From an uncultured delta proteobacterium (lineage in GTDB: Bacteria > Desulfobacterota > Syntrophia > Syntrophales > Smithellaceae), in contig CAIVQG010000056.1 of NCBI GenBank assembly GCA_903907985.1, positions 1-64,000 on the forward strand: 64,000 bases of DNA. The letters are read 5' to 3'. Both the position numbers and the translations under genes were made by a program. The notes under the pieces are model-generated. The model was given only the letters and a program-made list of their open reading frames with translations. It made no database searches and was not told the DNA's origin. Positions 27,156-36,545 of the stretch are shown piece by piece (the first letter of the stretch is position 1; every line of letters starts with the position of its first letter).

Positions 27156-28076
27156 CTATTTTAAGAAGCCCTGAATTATTCTATTAACTGCCTGATCGTA
27201 CGTCAACCCGAGACTCATCAGCTTTGTCAACTGATCGCTCGCGATTTTGCCGATGGATGCTTCATGCGTCAGTTCGGCATCTGGATGCTTGGCCTTGAGT
27301 GATGGCATTGTCTCATTGGTACCGTTATCCATAATAATGGCATCACATTCAATATGGCCGAAGCATTTATTGAGCGCTTCCATCGTGGCATAAAACGTTT
27401 GTTTGGAATTCCCTTTCATAACTGACCGGGAAATCATGTTCGCACGGCTATTGGCACCTTGTAAAACAATATTATTGGTAGATACAGCCGTTTGTTCACC
27501 GTCAGTTAAAACTCTTTCGGTTATCAATAAAAGGCTATCCGGTCCGAGCGTCGCCTCATTGAGCCTGTCGGCCTCATCGACACCGCCAATCTGGGTAAGT
27601 TCCATTTCTGCTGCGGCGCCTTGGGCCAGAAATATTTTTGTTGTGGGATTGAGAGTCCGCCGCCCCCTTCCCTCACCCATGGCAAAATGCTTTTCCACAT
27701 ACGTTACCTTAGCTTTTCGACCTACTTGAAAATCGTGGATGCCGGCATGACCTTCGGGATCTGCAGTACCACAATGGATGCCACAACCGGCAATTATTGT
27801 AACTTCCGCGCCTTCCCCGATGATAAATGAATTGTAAACCACATCATAAAGCCCGGCCTGATTTAAAATAACAGGAATATGTACAGACTCGTTCTTTGTT
27901 CCCGGCTTGATGGTGACAATAATTCCTGTGCCGTCCGCATTTGTTTCTATATTGATATTTGCCGATTTCTGACGATGCAGGAGTTTGCCGTTTTTTCGAA
28001 TATTGTAAGCACCTTTGGGCAGGTCTTCGAGATCGGCTACTGTTTTTAATAATTTTTTATCTAAGGCATCCAGCAT
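27156..28076 (-). CDS. sufB: short SufB/SufD-type Fe-S scaffold protein
   Basis: Fe-S cluster assembly scaffold. About 306 residues, much shorter than E. coli SufB (~495) and similar in size to the minimal (Sms-type) SufB of archaea and anaerobes. The conserved core is present: GHIECDAIIMD with the putative cluster cysteine, and ELTHEASIGKI with the essential His-Glu pair. The ATG at 28076 has AAGGAG six bases ahead; an upstream GTG at 28091 is less likely. It overlaps sufC by 20 bases. No sufD, sufS, sufE or iscU nearby. Confidence 0.88.
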   Translation of the reverse strand: MLDALDKKLLKTVADLEDLPKGAYNIRKNGKLLHRQKSANINIETNADGTGIIVTIKPGTKNESVHIPVILNQAGLYDVVYNSFIIGEGAEVTIIAGCGIHCGTADPEGHAGIHDFQVGRKAKVTYVEKHFAMGEGRGRRTLNPTTKIFLAQGAAAEMELTQIGGVDEADRLNEATLGPDSLLLITERVLTDGEQTAVSTNNIVLQGANSRANMISRSVMKGNSKQTFYATMEALNKCFGHIECDAIIMDNGTNETMPSLKAKHPDAELTHEASIGKIASDQLTKLMSLGLTYDQAVNRIIQGFLK

Positions 28077-28815
28077 TCTCTTCTCCTTCACAACTGTCGT
28101 GATATGTGCACACGCTCAGATCCGCTAGTAGCGGCAGCGAATTTTCTAAATTGCCGGTGTAAACAAAACGTCCTTTATCGATAATTAAAATAACATCGGC
28201 AGCTTCCAGAAAAACTCGATTATGGCTGACAACAATCGTTGTCGTAGAATGGCAGGCCAACTCTTTTTTCAATAAGTCCACCATCGGACCAATGGTCCAT
28301 AAATCAATACCGGTATCCGGTTCATCGTAAATTGCCAGTTTAGGACTGGCGGCAATAGTTGTAGCCAGTTCTATTTTCTTAATTTCACCACCGGAAAGCT
28401 TGGCATCGACTTCTTTATCCAGGAAAGACAGGGGACAAATGCCGACCCGCGAGATTATTTCCAGAAGCTTTTTCTCCTCTTCAACTCCCGTGGCAATGGA
28501 AAGCAGATCGCGAAAGGTGATTCCTTTAAACCGCGCCGGTTGCTGAAAACTATAGGCAATGCCTGCCCTAGCGCGCTCATTGACAGGAAGATTAGAGATA
28601 TCCTTGCCCTCAAAAACAATAGACCCCTGAGATACAGGATTAATGCCCATAATCAACTTGGCCAGAGTCGTTTTTCCACTGCCGTTCGGTCCGGTAATGG
28701 CATAAAATTTACCTTTTTCAAAATTAAAATTAATGCCGTCGATAATGTTTCTTTCGCCGGCATTGCCATTGCCGCCCTCTGGCACTGTAAAATACAAATC
28801 TTTTAATTCCAGCAT
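28057..28815 (-). CDS. sufC: SufC-type ABC ATPase for Fe-S assembly
   Basis: Cytosolic ABC ATPase that drives conformational change in the SufB scaffold. Walker A GPNGSGKT, Q-loop YSFQQPARFKG, signature LSGGEIKKIELATTIA and Walker B LAIYDEPDTGID are all present. At 252 residues it has the typical length. It forms an overlapping two-gene operon with the short sufB, so the pair makes up a minimal SufBC system. Confidence 0.9.
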   Translation of the reverse strand: MLELKDLYFTVPEGGNGNAGERNIIDGINFNFEKGKFYAITGPNGSGKTTLAKLIMGINPVSQGSIVFEGKDISNLPVNERARAGIAYSFQQPARFKGITFRDLLSIATGVEEEKKLLEIISRVGICPLSFLDKEVDAKLSGGEIKKIELATTIAASPKLAIYDEPDTGIDLWTIGPMVDLLKKELACHSTTTIVVSHNRVFLEAADVILIIDKGRFVYTGNLENSLPLLADLSVCTYHDSCEGEENAGCLR

Positions 28816-29224
28816 TTAATAAACCTACCTTCGTAATCAAGAATATAGACATCAGTGGAATAATGTACCCTGGTTCCGAGCCAAACAGCTATGCGTCATA
28901 CCTTTTATGATGCCGCTATATGATGGATAAATTTAGATGTCAATAAGGATATTTCCAAAATCTCTTTTGCATATAAAAGCTTCGGGCATCATATGACAAA
29001 TAGGGCTGTTTATTTATAAAAGCATCTCTGAAGCAAAGCAGGACAGGAGTTATCCCTGAGCCCGTGATTGAATGACAATTCTCAGGATTCTTTAAATAAT
29101 AAGCGCCCGTCCAGAAGAGTTAATGTGGTTGACGGGTAATTAAATGAATGGACATGATTCCCGGCAATATGTTAATTCATATAATAAATGTATATCATTC
29201 ATAAAGTATTGGGAGGAAATTAAA
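28816..29224. other. divergent intergenic region
   Basis: Between sufC (minus) and the CsgG-like lipoprotein (plus). I see only small imperfect palindromes (for example TCATA-CCTT-TTATGA near 28900 and CCTGAG/CTCAGG around 29055-29090). No gene or clear promoter. Confidence 0.4.
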
Positions 29225-30514
29225 ATGAAGCCCGGCAGAAGAATATTTTTTATAACTATAATATTTTTGTGCATATCCTGTGCCGGTTCACGTCAGGCAC
29301 AAAAAGACGATTCGGCTGGATTCCTCAGCATTAACGGAACCATCCAGGAAGCAAGAAGTAAAGATATTATTGTATCTCTGAAATTGCCGGAAACTACGGC
29401 CACCAAAGGATCACCTATCGGAGAGATCACTCAACAGATTGTTCATAAAAGCCTTCTCCTGGAGGGAATGAAAACGGAAGTCAATGGCAAACCGGTAATC
29501 ATCCGTGAATTACGGGGAAACACCGCAAGGATAGAAGTAGAAAATGCTGCTGATTATCAAACAGGGAAGTCCATAAATATCTCTGTTCCTAAAAAGACAC
29601 TTGCCGTTGTTGATTTTGAAGTAATCAAAGGAACTGAACGTGAGATTGGCAGGGTCACTCTGGAAGGATTAACGTCTGCGCTGATCGATTCCGGACAATT
29701 CACAGTATTAGAAAGATCCAAGCTGAAAGCAGTGATAAATGAATTGGAACTGAGTCTGAGCGGACTGGCCAAAGACAGCCCCGATAAAGTCAGCGGAAAG
29801 TTACTGATCGCCGATTTGATCTTAACCGGAACACTTTCGGAAAGCATGGGTGAATGGGATATCAATCTTCGTCTGGTTAATGTCAGAACGGGACAGGCAA
29901 TCTCTGCCGTCTCCATAAAAACTGCACTCTTCAAACCTTCTGAACTGCGCGATGCCGGTCCCTGGAACGAAGATTTTGAATCTGCATCCATCGACCCTTC
30001 CTGGAAACTAGCCTATCAAAAGCAGAGGCAAACAGGTAACTACGCCCGCAGCGGGATAGATCGCCAATCGGGAGCGGAGAATTCGAAGAAATCTCTACGT
30101 ATAGATTTTAAATTTACGGAAGCCGAGGAATCTTTTTTCGCCTCTGCGGAAAACAGCAAAAAACGTAATCTTACATTGTATAATGGAGTTGAATTTTTCA
30201 TCAGGGGAACGGATAAATTATACGGTCAGGTTAATATGCTGACGTCCAGTCCGGAAGACATAAATAAAATTGATAATTGGGTTGGTTTTTTTGAAATCGA
30301 TACTGAATGGAGAAAATGCCGTATTCCCTTTGACAAAATGGTCCTGGCGCGGCGATGGATTAAAGAAGGCGCAGCAAAATATGGAGCATCACCCGGCGAT
30401 CAAATCATGCGCCTGCACCGTGTCGAAGCCATTAGAATCGGCATTGACAGCCCGAAAAATCCGGCCACCGAAGGAACGATGTGGATTGACCATATCCAAT
30501 TTTACAGAGATTGA
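29225..30514 (+). CDS. lipoprotein with CsgG/FlgO-like domain and C-terminal sugar-binding-like fold
   Basis: Envelope lipoprotein (signal MKPGRRIFFITIIFLCISC). After a short beta-rich part (about 45-125) comes a CsgG/LpoB/FlgO-type domain (about 128-240; TLAVVDFEV, SALIDSGQFTVLERSKL, LILTGTLSE), used by outer-membrane assembly factors. The last ~180 residues look like a CIA30/CBM11-type beta-sandwich (PWNEDFESASIDPSW ... MWIDHIQFY). The start at 29225 has GGAGG eight bases upstream; the open frame extends to 29144 without support. Function unknown. The CBS gene follows after 52 bases. Confidence 0.75.
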   Translation: MKPGRRIFFITIIFLCISCAGSRQAQKDDSAGFLSINGTIQEARSKDIIVSLKLPETTATKGSPIGEITQQIVHKSLLLEGMKTEVNGKPVIIRELRGNTARIEVENAADYQTGKSINISVPKKTLAVVDFEVIKGTEREIGRVTLEGLTSALIDSGQFTVLERSKLKAVINELELSLSGLAKDSPDKVSGKLLIADLILTGTLSESMGEWDINLRLVNVRTGQAISAVSIKTALFKPSELRDAGPWNEDFESASIDPSWKLAYQKQRQTGNYARSGIDRQSGAENSKKSLRIDFKFTEAEESFFASAENSKKRNLTLYNGVEFFIRGTDKLYGQVNMLTSSPEDINKIDNWVGFFEIDTEWRKCRIPFDKMVLARRWIKEGAAKYGASPGDQIMRLHRVEAIRIGIDSPKNPATEGTMWIDHIQFYRD

Positions 30515-30566
30515 TAACTGCCGTCATGACTTACAAAAAGGATAGTAAAGTGGAGGCAAGAAGAAA

Positions 30567-31220
30567 ATGATCGTAAGCATGTGGATGATTCGGGACTTGG
30601 TAACAATTGAACCTGCTACACCGATTCCCCAGGCAGCGGCCATTATGGCTCAAAGACATATCCGCCGTCTGCCGGTCATTGAACATCACGACAACGGTCC
30701 TCATCCGGTGGGTATCATCACTGCCACCGATATCCTTCATGCCTACCCTCCCCATGTGAATCCATTTGCTATTGTGGTTTCCGACACACAGCAGACTCAT
30801 ACCACGGCTGCGGATATTATGAGCCGTGCCCTGCAAACCGTTACTCCCGAAACACCAATAGACGAAGCTGCCAGAATCATGCGGAACATGAAGATTAGCA
30901 CATTACTGGTGGTTCAAAAAATGAAGCTTGTCGGGCTGCTTACCGAATCGGATATATTCCGGGCTTTTGTCAGCATCCTCGATTCCAGGCAGGGTGGTAT
31001 GCATATTACCTTTGAAATTACAAAGGAGGGAGAAGACATTTTCGGGTTCATTGCTCCGATTGCCCTCAGGTGGGGTGTGCATGTAGTCAGCCTGATGTCG
31101 GTAGAAAAGGACGGCCGTAAAATGTGCGTGGTTAGGATCGTCGGCACGGCGGTGGAGGCAATGCTGGAAGAACTCTGGAATTCAGGGCACTCCGTTCTCA
31201 ACGTGCTGCGCATACCCTGA
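30567..31220 (+). CDS. CBS-pair plus ACT-like regulatory protein (AcuB-like)
   Basis: Small cytoplasmic ligand-sensing protein. CBS domain 1 (about 7-60; MIRDLVTIEPATPIPQAAAIM ... VGIITATDIL), CBS domain 2 (about 83-135; MSRALQTVTPETPIDEAARIM ... GLLTESDIFRAF), then an ACT-like fold (about 145-215; MHITFEITKEGEDI). The same order occurs in AcuB-type proteins, which bind adenine nucleotides. The partner enzyme is not evident. GGAGG lies ten bases before the ATG. Confidence 0.85.
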   Translation: MIVSMWMIRDLVTIEPATPIPQAAAIMAQRHIRRLPVIEHHDNGPHPVGIITATDILHAYPPHVNPFAIVVSDTQQTHTTAADIMSRALQTVTPETPIDEAARIMRNMKISTLLVVQKMKLVGLLTESDIFRAFVSILDSRQGGMHITFEITKEGEDIFGFIAPIALRWGVHVVSLMSVEKDGRKMCVVRIVGTAVEAMLEELWNSGHSVLNVLRIP

Positions 31221-31310
31221 TCCCTCTTTCCAAGACTGACAGTTGCTCCTTATTTTTAGCGATCTTAAGCCCTATTAAATTCGGGACACATGTTCAATAA
31301 TGTTTTTTTA

Positions 31311-32873
31311 TCATACCTTGCTCGGATAACCGGTGATGGAACGGATTTCTTCGTAGAGAGGTTGCAAGCGATCATACATTTGCTTGTATACACGTTTATA
31401 AAGCTGATCGTATATTTGATGGGTATTAAAGTCCGGTTCGAAGAGCCTGCCGATACGTGTCATTTCTGCTACTGCCGTTTTAAAATCGGGATGCAGCTTT
31501 AATCCCACAGCCGCATCAATAGCCGCTCCTAAGCCCGATGTTTCATAGATATGTGGACGGGCAGTAGGTAAACCAAAAATGTCGGCCGTAATTTGCATTG
31601 CCGTATCGCTTTGGGAACCGCCGCCGGAAACGCGCAGCTCGGTTATTTTTACTCCGCTGCGCTTCTCCTCGCGCTCTTTACCTTCACGCAACGCATACGC
31701 CAAACCTTCCAATATCGCCCGGTAGAGATGCGCCCGATTATGCACATCGCCGAAGCCGATAATTGCGCCCTTTGCTTCCGGCCCCGGAACTTTTATCCCC
31801 GGTGACCAGTAAGGCTGCAAGATAAGCCCCATAGATCCAGGCGGAACCTTGTGCAGCAGCTCTTCAATGATTGTTTCCGCCTCTACACCATTCTCTGCCG
31901 CCAGTTGTTTTTCAAAAGGAGCAAACTGATCCTTAAACCAGCTTACCATCCAGTACCCCCGGTAAATCTGAATTTCCAGGGAATAAGCATTGGGTATTGC
32001 CGAAGGGTAAGGCGGTATCAGCGGAATAGCTTCTATGTACTTATAGTGAGTTGTGTTGATTGTCGCCGTCGTGCCATAGCTCAAGCACCCGATATGCGGC
32101 TGCAGGCAACCGGCTCCGAGAACTTCACAAGCTTTATCTGCCGCCGCGGCAATTACCGGTAGACCCTCCGGTATTCCTGTTTCTTCTGCAGCCTTGCTGG
32201 TAATCTGCCCCATGATGGCCGCAGGTTCAATTAATTCGGGCAGCATTTCCTGCTCAACCTGTGTCATATCCCATTTCCAATTCCAGGAAGCCGCCCAGCG
32301 CTTCTTTTTATAATCAAATGGGACATAGCCTACCTGGCAACCGACAGAATCGACAAACCTGCCGGTCAGACAATAAGTTAAATAGCCGGAAAGGAAAAGA
32401 TACTTATATGTTCTGCTCCAGATTTCCGGTTGATGCTGCTTGATCCAATTAGATTCCGCCTCAGACTGCAAGTAAGCCACTGTCTCTCGCATACCGGATG
32501 CTTTGAAGGCCAGCCCCCATAGTCCACCGATAGGTTTCAAACCACTTGTGCGCCTTTGATCCAACCAAACAATGGCCGGTCGCAGCGGTTTACCGTTTCT
32601 ATCTACATTGATCATCGTAGCGCGCTGAGTAGTAATAGTTACTCCGGCAATAGCTTCTTTAGGCACAGGTGATTCGAGCCAGAGCATCCGGCAGGCACGG
32701 CATAATGATTTCCAGTAATAATCGGCATCCTGCTCTGCCCATCCTGGTTCGTTCGAATAATAAGGTTCTAAAGGAATTTGTGTTTTGTAAACGAGATTAC
32801 CACGTAAATCAAATATTAATGCTCGCACTGATTGCGTTCCGTTATCAATAGACAGGATATGATCTTTAGACAT
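31311..32873 (-). CDS. FGGY-family carbohydrate kinase
   Basis: Phosphorylates a sugar or polyol with ATP; family members include xylulokinase, ribulokinase and glycerol kinase. The phosphate-1 loop is [17 protein letters not shown] at the start, with VWLDQR in the first lobe. The FGGY signature region in the second lobe is [21 protein letters not shown], with an adenosine motif [11 protein letters not shown]. The length of 520 fits. The sugar cannot be assigned: no isomerase, transporter or regulator lies alongside. Convergent with the CBS gene. Confidence 0.88.
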   Translation of the reverse strand: MSKDHILSIDNGTQSVRALIFDLRGNLVYKTQIPLEPYYSNEPGWAEQDADYYWKSLCRACRMLWLESPVPKEAIAGVTITTQRATMINVDRNGKPLRPAIVWLDQRRTSGLKPIGGLWGLAFKASGMRETVAYLQSEAESNWIKQHQPEIWSRTYKYLFLSGYLTYCLTGRFVDSVGCQVGYVPFDYKKKRWAASWNWKWDMTQVEQEMLPELIEPAAIMGQITSKAAEETGIPEGLPVIAAAADKACEVLGAGCLQPHIGCLSYGTTATINTTHYKYIEAIPLIPPYPSAIPNAYSLEIQIYRGYWMVSWFKDQFAPFEKQLAAENGVEAETIIEELLHKVPPGSMGLILQPYWSPGIKVPGPEAKGAIIGFGDVHNRAHLYRAILEGLAYALREGKEREEKRSGVKITELRVSGGGSQSDTAMQITADIFGLPTARPHIYETSGLGAAIDAAVGLKLHPDFKTAVAEMTRIGRLFEPDFNTHQIYDQLYKRVYKQMYDRLQPLYEEIRSITGYPSKV

Positions 32874-33424
32874 TTTGCAGATTAATCATCCTTTCGCCTT
32901 TAATTTACAACTTCAACGTAATCGATGGCCAATCGTTCGATTTTAAGAGTTATAGAAGATTTCTTTTTCTTCATATCGCAATTCAGGTCAGGTATTATCA
33001 ATAAAAAGACTATATATCAGATTGACACGCACCGGTATATACCCGAATGTGATTTAATACTTGGCAAAATTACCCTTTGTGTATTTTTAAAACGATGCGC
33101 ACGCGCCATTGAACTGAATCCGTAGCATCTATTCAGCCTGCTCCACGACAATATACTCTGGACGGGAGATCTGCTTAGACACATCAAGTCTATTGGCAAT
33201 CTGTTTTTAAGAAAAGAATGCCCTCCAATGCATCCAGCATTTTCAGGCACATTTGATCATTAATTTTTAGTCCTTCACTTCCGGCTCAACGACACACATC
33301 CGGCCTAATGAAGGAAACACTTATCCACATCCCGCGGAAAGTAAAGTTTTTAAAGGCGCAACCACTCACTTTGTGAACGAAGTCACTTAAAAGTGATAAC
33401 GGCAAAAAGTTTGTTACTCTTTGC
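32874..33424. other. intergenic stretch without recognised gene
   Basis: Only short overlapping open frames with no recognisable protein pattern and no ribosome site. Near the right end TCACTT/AAGTGA motifs repeat (33366-33395) and can fold into small hairpins downstream of the H1-like gene. Confidence 0.5.
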
Positions 33425-33625
33425 TTATTTTTTAGTTGCTGCCTTTTTGGCTACAGCCTTCTTTACAACTTTTTTGGCTACAGCTTTCTTCGCCACGGCC
33501 TTCTTTACTACTTTCTTGGCTACTGCTTTCTTCGCCACGGCCTTCTTTACTACTTTCTTGGCTACTGCTTTCTTCGCTGCCGGTTTTGCAGCCTTCTTCA
33601 CGACTTTCTTTGCTGTTGCTGTCAT
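33425..33625 (-). CDS. Lys/Ala-repeat histone H1-like protein
   Basis: 66 residues made almost only of Lys, Ala and Val. A 14-residue unit (KKVVKKAVAKKAVA) is repeated about three times, coded by a 42-bp tandem repeat. This composition is like the C-terminal tail of histone H1 and bacterial H1-like proteins (HctB, AlgP/Hc-type), which bind and compact DNA or RNA. AGGAGG lies nine bases before the ATG, so it is a genuine gene. No structured domain. Copy number of the repeat may vary between strains. Confidence 0.8.
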   Translation of the reverse strand: MTATAKKVVKKAAKPAAKKAVAKKVVKKAVAKKAVAKKVVKKAVAKKAVAKKVVKKAVAKKAATKK

Positions 33626-34012
33626 CAGGTAAAGCCTCCTTTTGTGAATTGCATTTTAAATTATTTACTGAAATGCACTTCATATGCATTCTTATGGTTT
33701 GATTTTACTTTATTTTTTATCTCCGGTCAACAAAAACTACACAATAAAATAAACTTTTTTTATTTTTTTATTCACTAACATATCTTCTCCGATCATAAGC
33801 ATTGCCAATTGTTTCATTTAAACAGGCTGATAAATGTCATCAATGTTTTATCATACGAGCTGCAATCCTTGCTGCGAAATGGTTTGACAATCATCGTAAA
33901 AAAATAATAGCATATCAAAGAGTTCTTTGCTTATAGCAAGAAGGAATAATTATAAACAAGGCGGAAAAAATATTTCCGACAGCACACAAATTTTTTTGGC
34001 TATAAAATTTTT
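33626..34012. other. AT-rich intergenic region
   Basis: Lies upstream of the H1-like gene and downstream of the NlpC/P60 gene. Very AT-rich with long A and T runs (for example around 33740-33775 and 33990-34010). No gene seen; a small GGAAA/TTTCC hairpin near 33962 might end the NlpC transcript. Confidence 0.4.
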
Positions 34013-34780
34013 TTAGAGATAAGTCCTTCCGCCGGCGAACCGCTTGGCAAAAAAATTACCGGAGAGAGAATCAATCCGGATATTTTTCCCTCGGGACGGA
34101 GCATGGATAAACTGGCCATCTCCTATGTATATACCGACATGTGACACTTTGCCTTTGCCCTTTGTGGCAAAAAATATTAGATCGCCTTTTTGCAGCTGGT
34201 CTTTGTCAACAGGATTGCCGGCTTCAAATTGATGCCCCGAATGCCGTGGCAAATTAAGACCGTTCAATTGATAAATCGTCATTGTCAAGCCGCTGCAATC
34301 GAAGCCTGTATCGGACGAGGTACCACCCCAGAGATAAGGGACTCCAATAAAATCACGGGCTGTCTTTACGAGAGCTTCCCTAAAATAACTCGACCCGTAT
34401 TGTTTTCTCCTGGCAATGGCATAATCTTCCGGTTGAACAATATAGAACTCTTCGATGACACCGGCATCTCTCAATTTTTGGGCTCTTTGCCTGGCTATCT
34501 CTTTTGTAGAAAAATTACCGAAACGAACTTTAAAAAGTCCATCCGCCGCCACAAAATAGGTGGCATCCAATCCGCGATCCTTGAGTATTTCCGTCAAACG
34601 TGCCGCGTTTTCCGCTTTTGCAAAAGCTCCGGCCTGAATTGTGAAGCCCATCAATTCCAGTGATCTTGCGGCAGCATGCGGCGATGCAGATTCCATGCGC
34701 GATGTTTTATGACTATGACAGGAAAGAATCAGTAGAGAAACAAATAATAAAATTGCTGTTTTTCGCCAATTATTTTCCAT
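34013..34780 (-). CDS. SPOR-NlpC/P60 lipoprotein, peptidoglycan endopeptidase
   Basis: Envelope enzyme expected to cut peptide stems of peptidoglycan. Lipoprotein signal MENNWRKTAILLFVSLLILSC, a SPOR domain for binding denuded glycan (about 46-116; GFTIQAGAFAKAENA ... KVRFGNFSTKEIA), then NlpC/P60 (about 130-255) with catalytic Cys in FDCSGL, His in VSHVGIYIG and third residue in FIHAPSRG. The start ATG (34780) overlaps the stop of cca as TAATG, so translation is coupled; a second in-frame ATG at 34792 lies inside cca. Confidence 0.9.
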   Translation of the reverse strand: MENNWRKTAILLFVSLLILSCHSHKTSRMESASPHAAARSLELMGFTIQAGAFAKAENAARLTEILKDRGLDATYFVAADGLFKVRFGNFSTKEIARQRAQKLRDAGVIEEFYIVQPEDYAIARRKQYGSSYFREALVKTARDFIGVPYLWGGTSSDTGFDCSGLTMTIYQLNGLNLPRHSGHQFEAGNPVDKDQLQKGDLIFFATKGKGKVSHVGIYIGDGQFIHAPSRGKNIRIDSLSGNFFAKRFAGGRTYL

Positions 34781-36129
34781 TACTTGTTCCATTTACTTCG
34801 AACAAATTTTTCCGCTTCCTGACGATTGGTAATCGTGCCTTCCAATTGAGTATCTTCCAGAGCACGCAGTATTTCCCCCATCACTTTCCCGGGAGCAAAA
34901 CCCAGAGCCATCAAATCATCACCGGTAAGCAGGCGCGGCGGATGCAAATCTTCTTTCTCCAGACGCTGCAGCTGGTTTTGGCAAAACTCATAATTATCCA
35001 GCATATTGTGGCTGGCCTGGCAATCAAGACGATGCAGTTCCAGATGCAAATCAAAATCCGGCATGCGCAGAAACCGTTTCAGTCTGGCTGGGCGCATTTT
35101 TGTGACATTCATAAATACCATATGGTAGTGAATCAGGTCTATTATCGCTTCCTGATCGTTACGCGAAAATCTCAGCCGCTGCATAATGGCGGCGGCAATT
35201 TCTTCTCCCGCCCGAACATGGCCATAAAAATGAACTCCTTTTTCATCTTCAGTGCGCGTCACGGCTTTACCGACATCGTACAAGAGGGCAGCCCAGGCCA
35301 ATTGACGATTATTCGCCAGTTTACCATTTCGCGGCAACTGATCCAGCATCATTAAAGTATGCTGCCAGACATCACCTTCCGGATGAAAAATCGGCGGTTG
35401 CAGAACTCCCTGCAACTGGTCCACTTCCGGCATGATCTCCCGCAATAATTTAGTTTTGCCCATAAGTTCAAAACCACGGCGTGTTCCGGTACGGGTAAGA
35501 ATTTTCACTAGCTCTTCCTGGAGTCGTTCAGCACTGATTTGTTTTATCTTCGCAGCGTGCTTCGCTATTGCATCATATGTGGCGGGATCAATCTCATAAT
35601 TCAGATTAGCGGCAAAACGAATCGCCCGCAGCATACGCAAATAGTCTTCGTTGAAGCGTTGATCCGGATCGCCAATAGTCCGGAGTATTTTTTTCTCCAT
35701 ATCGTCAAGGCCATGGACATGATCAATGATCTCTTCTGTTTCCGGATTCATTAAAAGACCGTTGACGGTAAAATCGCGACGAAAAACGTCTTTACGTGAG
35801 GTAGAGAAGTGCACACCAGAAGGCCTGCGGCCATCTATATAGGCATCGTCACTGCGAAACGTTGCCACTTCATAAGGATGGCTTTCGACAATAACGGCAA
35901 CAACGCCAAACTTTGCACCTACGGCAACTGTCCGGGGGAAAATGGCCATCACCTGTTCGGGATGAGCCGAGGTAACTATATCATAGTCATCAGGTGTAAC
36001 GTTGCGGATAAAGTCGCGTACACAACCGCCGACAAAATAAGCTTCAAAGCCTTCGCGCTTCAGCTTACGAACAATTTCTACCGCGTGTTGACGGATATCG
36101 TTGCTCTCTTTACTCTTAAGCTTCTGCAA
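34780..36129 (-). CDS. cca: CCA tRNA nucleotidyltransferase / poly(A) polymerase family with HD-type domain
   Basis: Adds or repairs the 3' CCA end of tRNA. The class II nucleotidyltransferase head has AYFVGGCVRDFI and the metal pair in PDDYDIVTSA, followed by RRDFTVNGLLMN. A tRNA-binding neck region spans about 180-240 and a C-terminal HD-like domain about 255-350. The HD motif reads YDVGK instead of HDVGK, while HPEGDVWQHT and the FYGHVRAGEEIA histidine are kept, so phosphohydrolase activity may be lost. Length 449. It could also be a poly(A) polymerase. Follows the ABM gene by 24 bases. Confidence 0.85.
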   Translation of the reverse strand: MQKLKSKESNDIRQHAVEIVRKLKREGFEAYFVGGCVRDFIRNVTPDDYDIVTSAHPEQVMAIFPRTVAVGAKFGVVAVIVESHPYEVATFRSDDAYIDGRRPSGVHFSTSRKDVFRRDFTVNGLLMNPETEEIIDHVHGLDDMEKKILRTIGDPDQRFNEDYLRMLRAIRFAANLNYEIDPATYDAIAKHAAKIKQISAERLQEELVKILTRTGTRRGFELMGKTKLLREIMPEVDQLQGVLQPPIFHPEGDVWQHTLMMLDQLPRNGKLANNRQLAWAALLYDVGKAVTRTEDEKGVHFYGHVRAGEEIAAAIMQRLRFSRNDQEAIIDLIHYHMVFMNVTKMRPARLKRFLRMPDFDLHLELHRLDCQASHNMLDNYEFCQNQLQRLEKEDLHPPRLLTGDDLMALGFAPGKVMGEILRALEDTQLEGTITNRQEAEKFVRSKWNK

Positions 36130-36153
36130 TTAACCATCCTTTCAAGCTTCCTT

Positions 36154-36462
36154 TTATGTCGGAGATAAAACCTGCACCTGCATTGATTGGACAATATCTT
36201 TTGTCGCCTGGCGGTAGGGTCCCATATGCGGTGCATTCATGTGACTTTTCAGCGCATCCAGGCTTTCCCATCTCTCCAGTATTGTAACCGTATCCGGTCG
36301 CATCGGCGGCTGCACAGGAAACCCGGAAGGCAAATCGATATGGGGAGCATATTCAATATTGCCGATTTCCTGGCGTACGTCGGGAATAATTTTCCGCAAC
36401 TCCGCCAAGTAATCGTCTCTTTTACCTTCTTTTAAATTCACTGTGGCTATTACACAAATCAT
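36154..36462 (-). CDS. ABM-domain (YgiN-like) putative quinol monooxygenase
   Basis: 102 residues with the antibiotic-biosynthesis-monooxygenase ferredoxin-like fold: MICVIATVNLKEGKRDDYL at the start, EIGNIEY, and TILERWESLDALKSHMNAPHM, the usual helix with a His. Dimeric members oxidise quinols without cofactors, but many are uncharacterised. It lies 83 bases after thiC on the same strand. A role in thiamin synthesis is not implied by the sequence. Confidence 0.8.
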   Translation of the reverse strand: MICVIATVNLKEGKRDDYLAELRKIIPDVRQEIGNIEYAPHIDLPSGFPVQPPMRPDTVTILERWESLDALKSHMNAPHMGPYRQATKDIVQSMQVQVLSPT

Positions 36463-36545
36463 GGCTTCACTCCTTTTGAATATTTTCCTTGCTCACGATA
36501 TCACAAAGTCACATTTCATTAAATAAGGGGCTTTTTATTAATCCT

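Noticed and set aside
32925-33250. Two short open frames between the FGGY kinase and the H1-like gene
   Set aside because: They overlap on opposite strands, have no ribosome site and no protein pattern.
34660-35355. 231-codon plus-strand open frame opposite cca
   Set aside because: Shadow of a conserved gene with no recognisable sequence.
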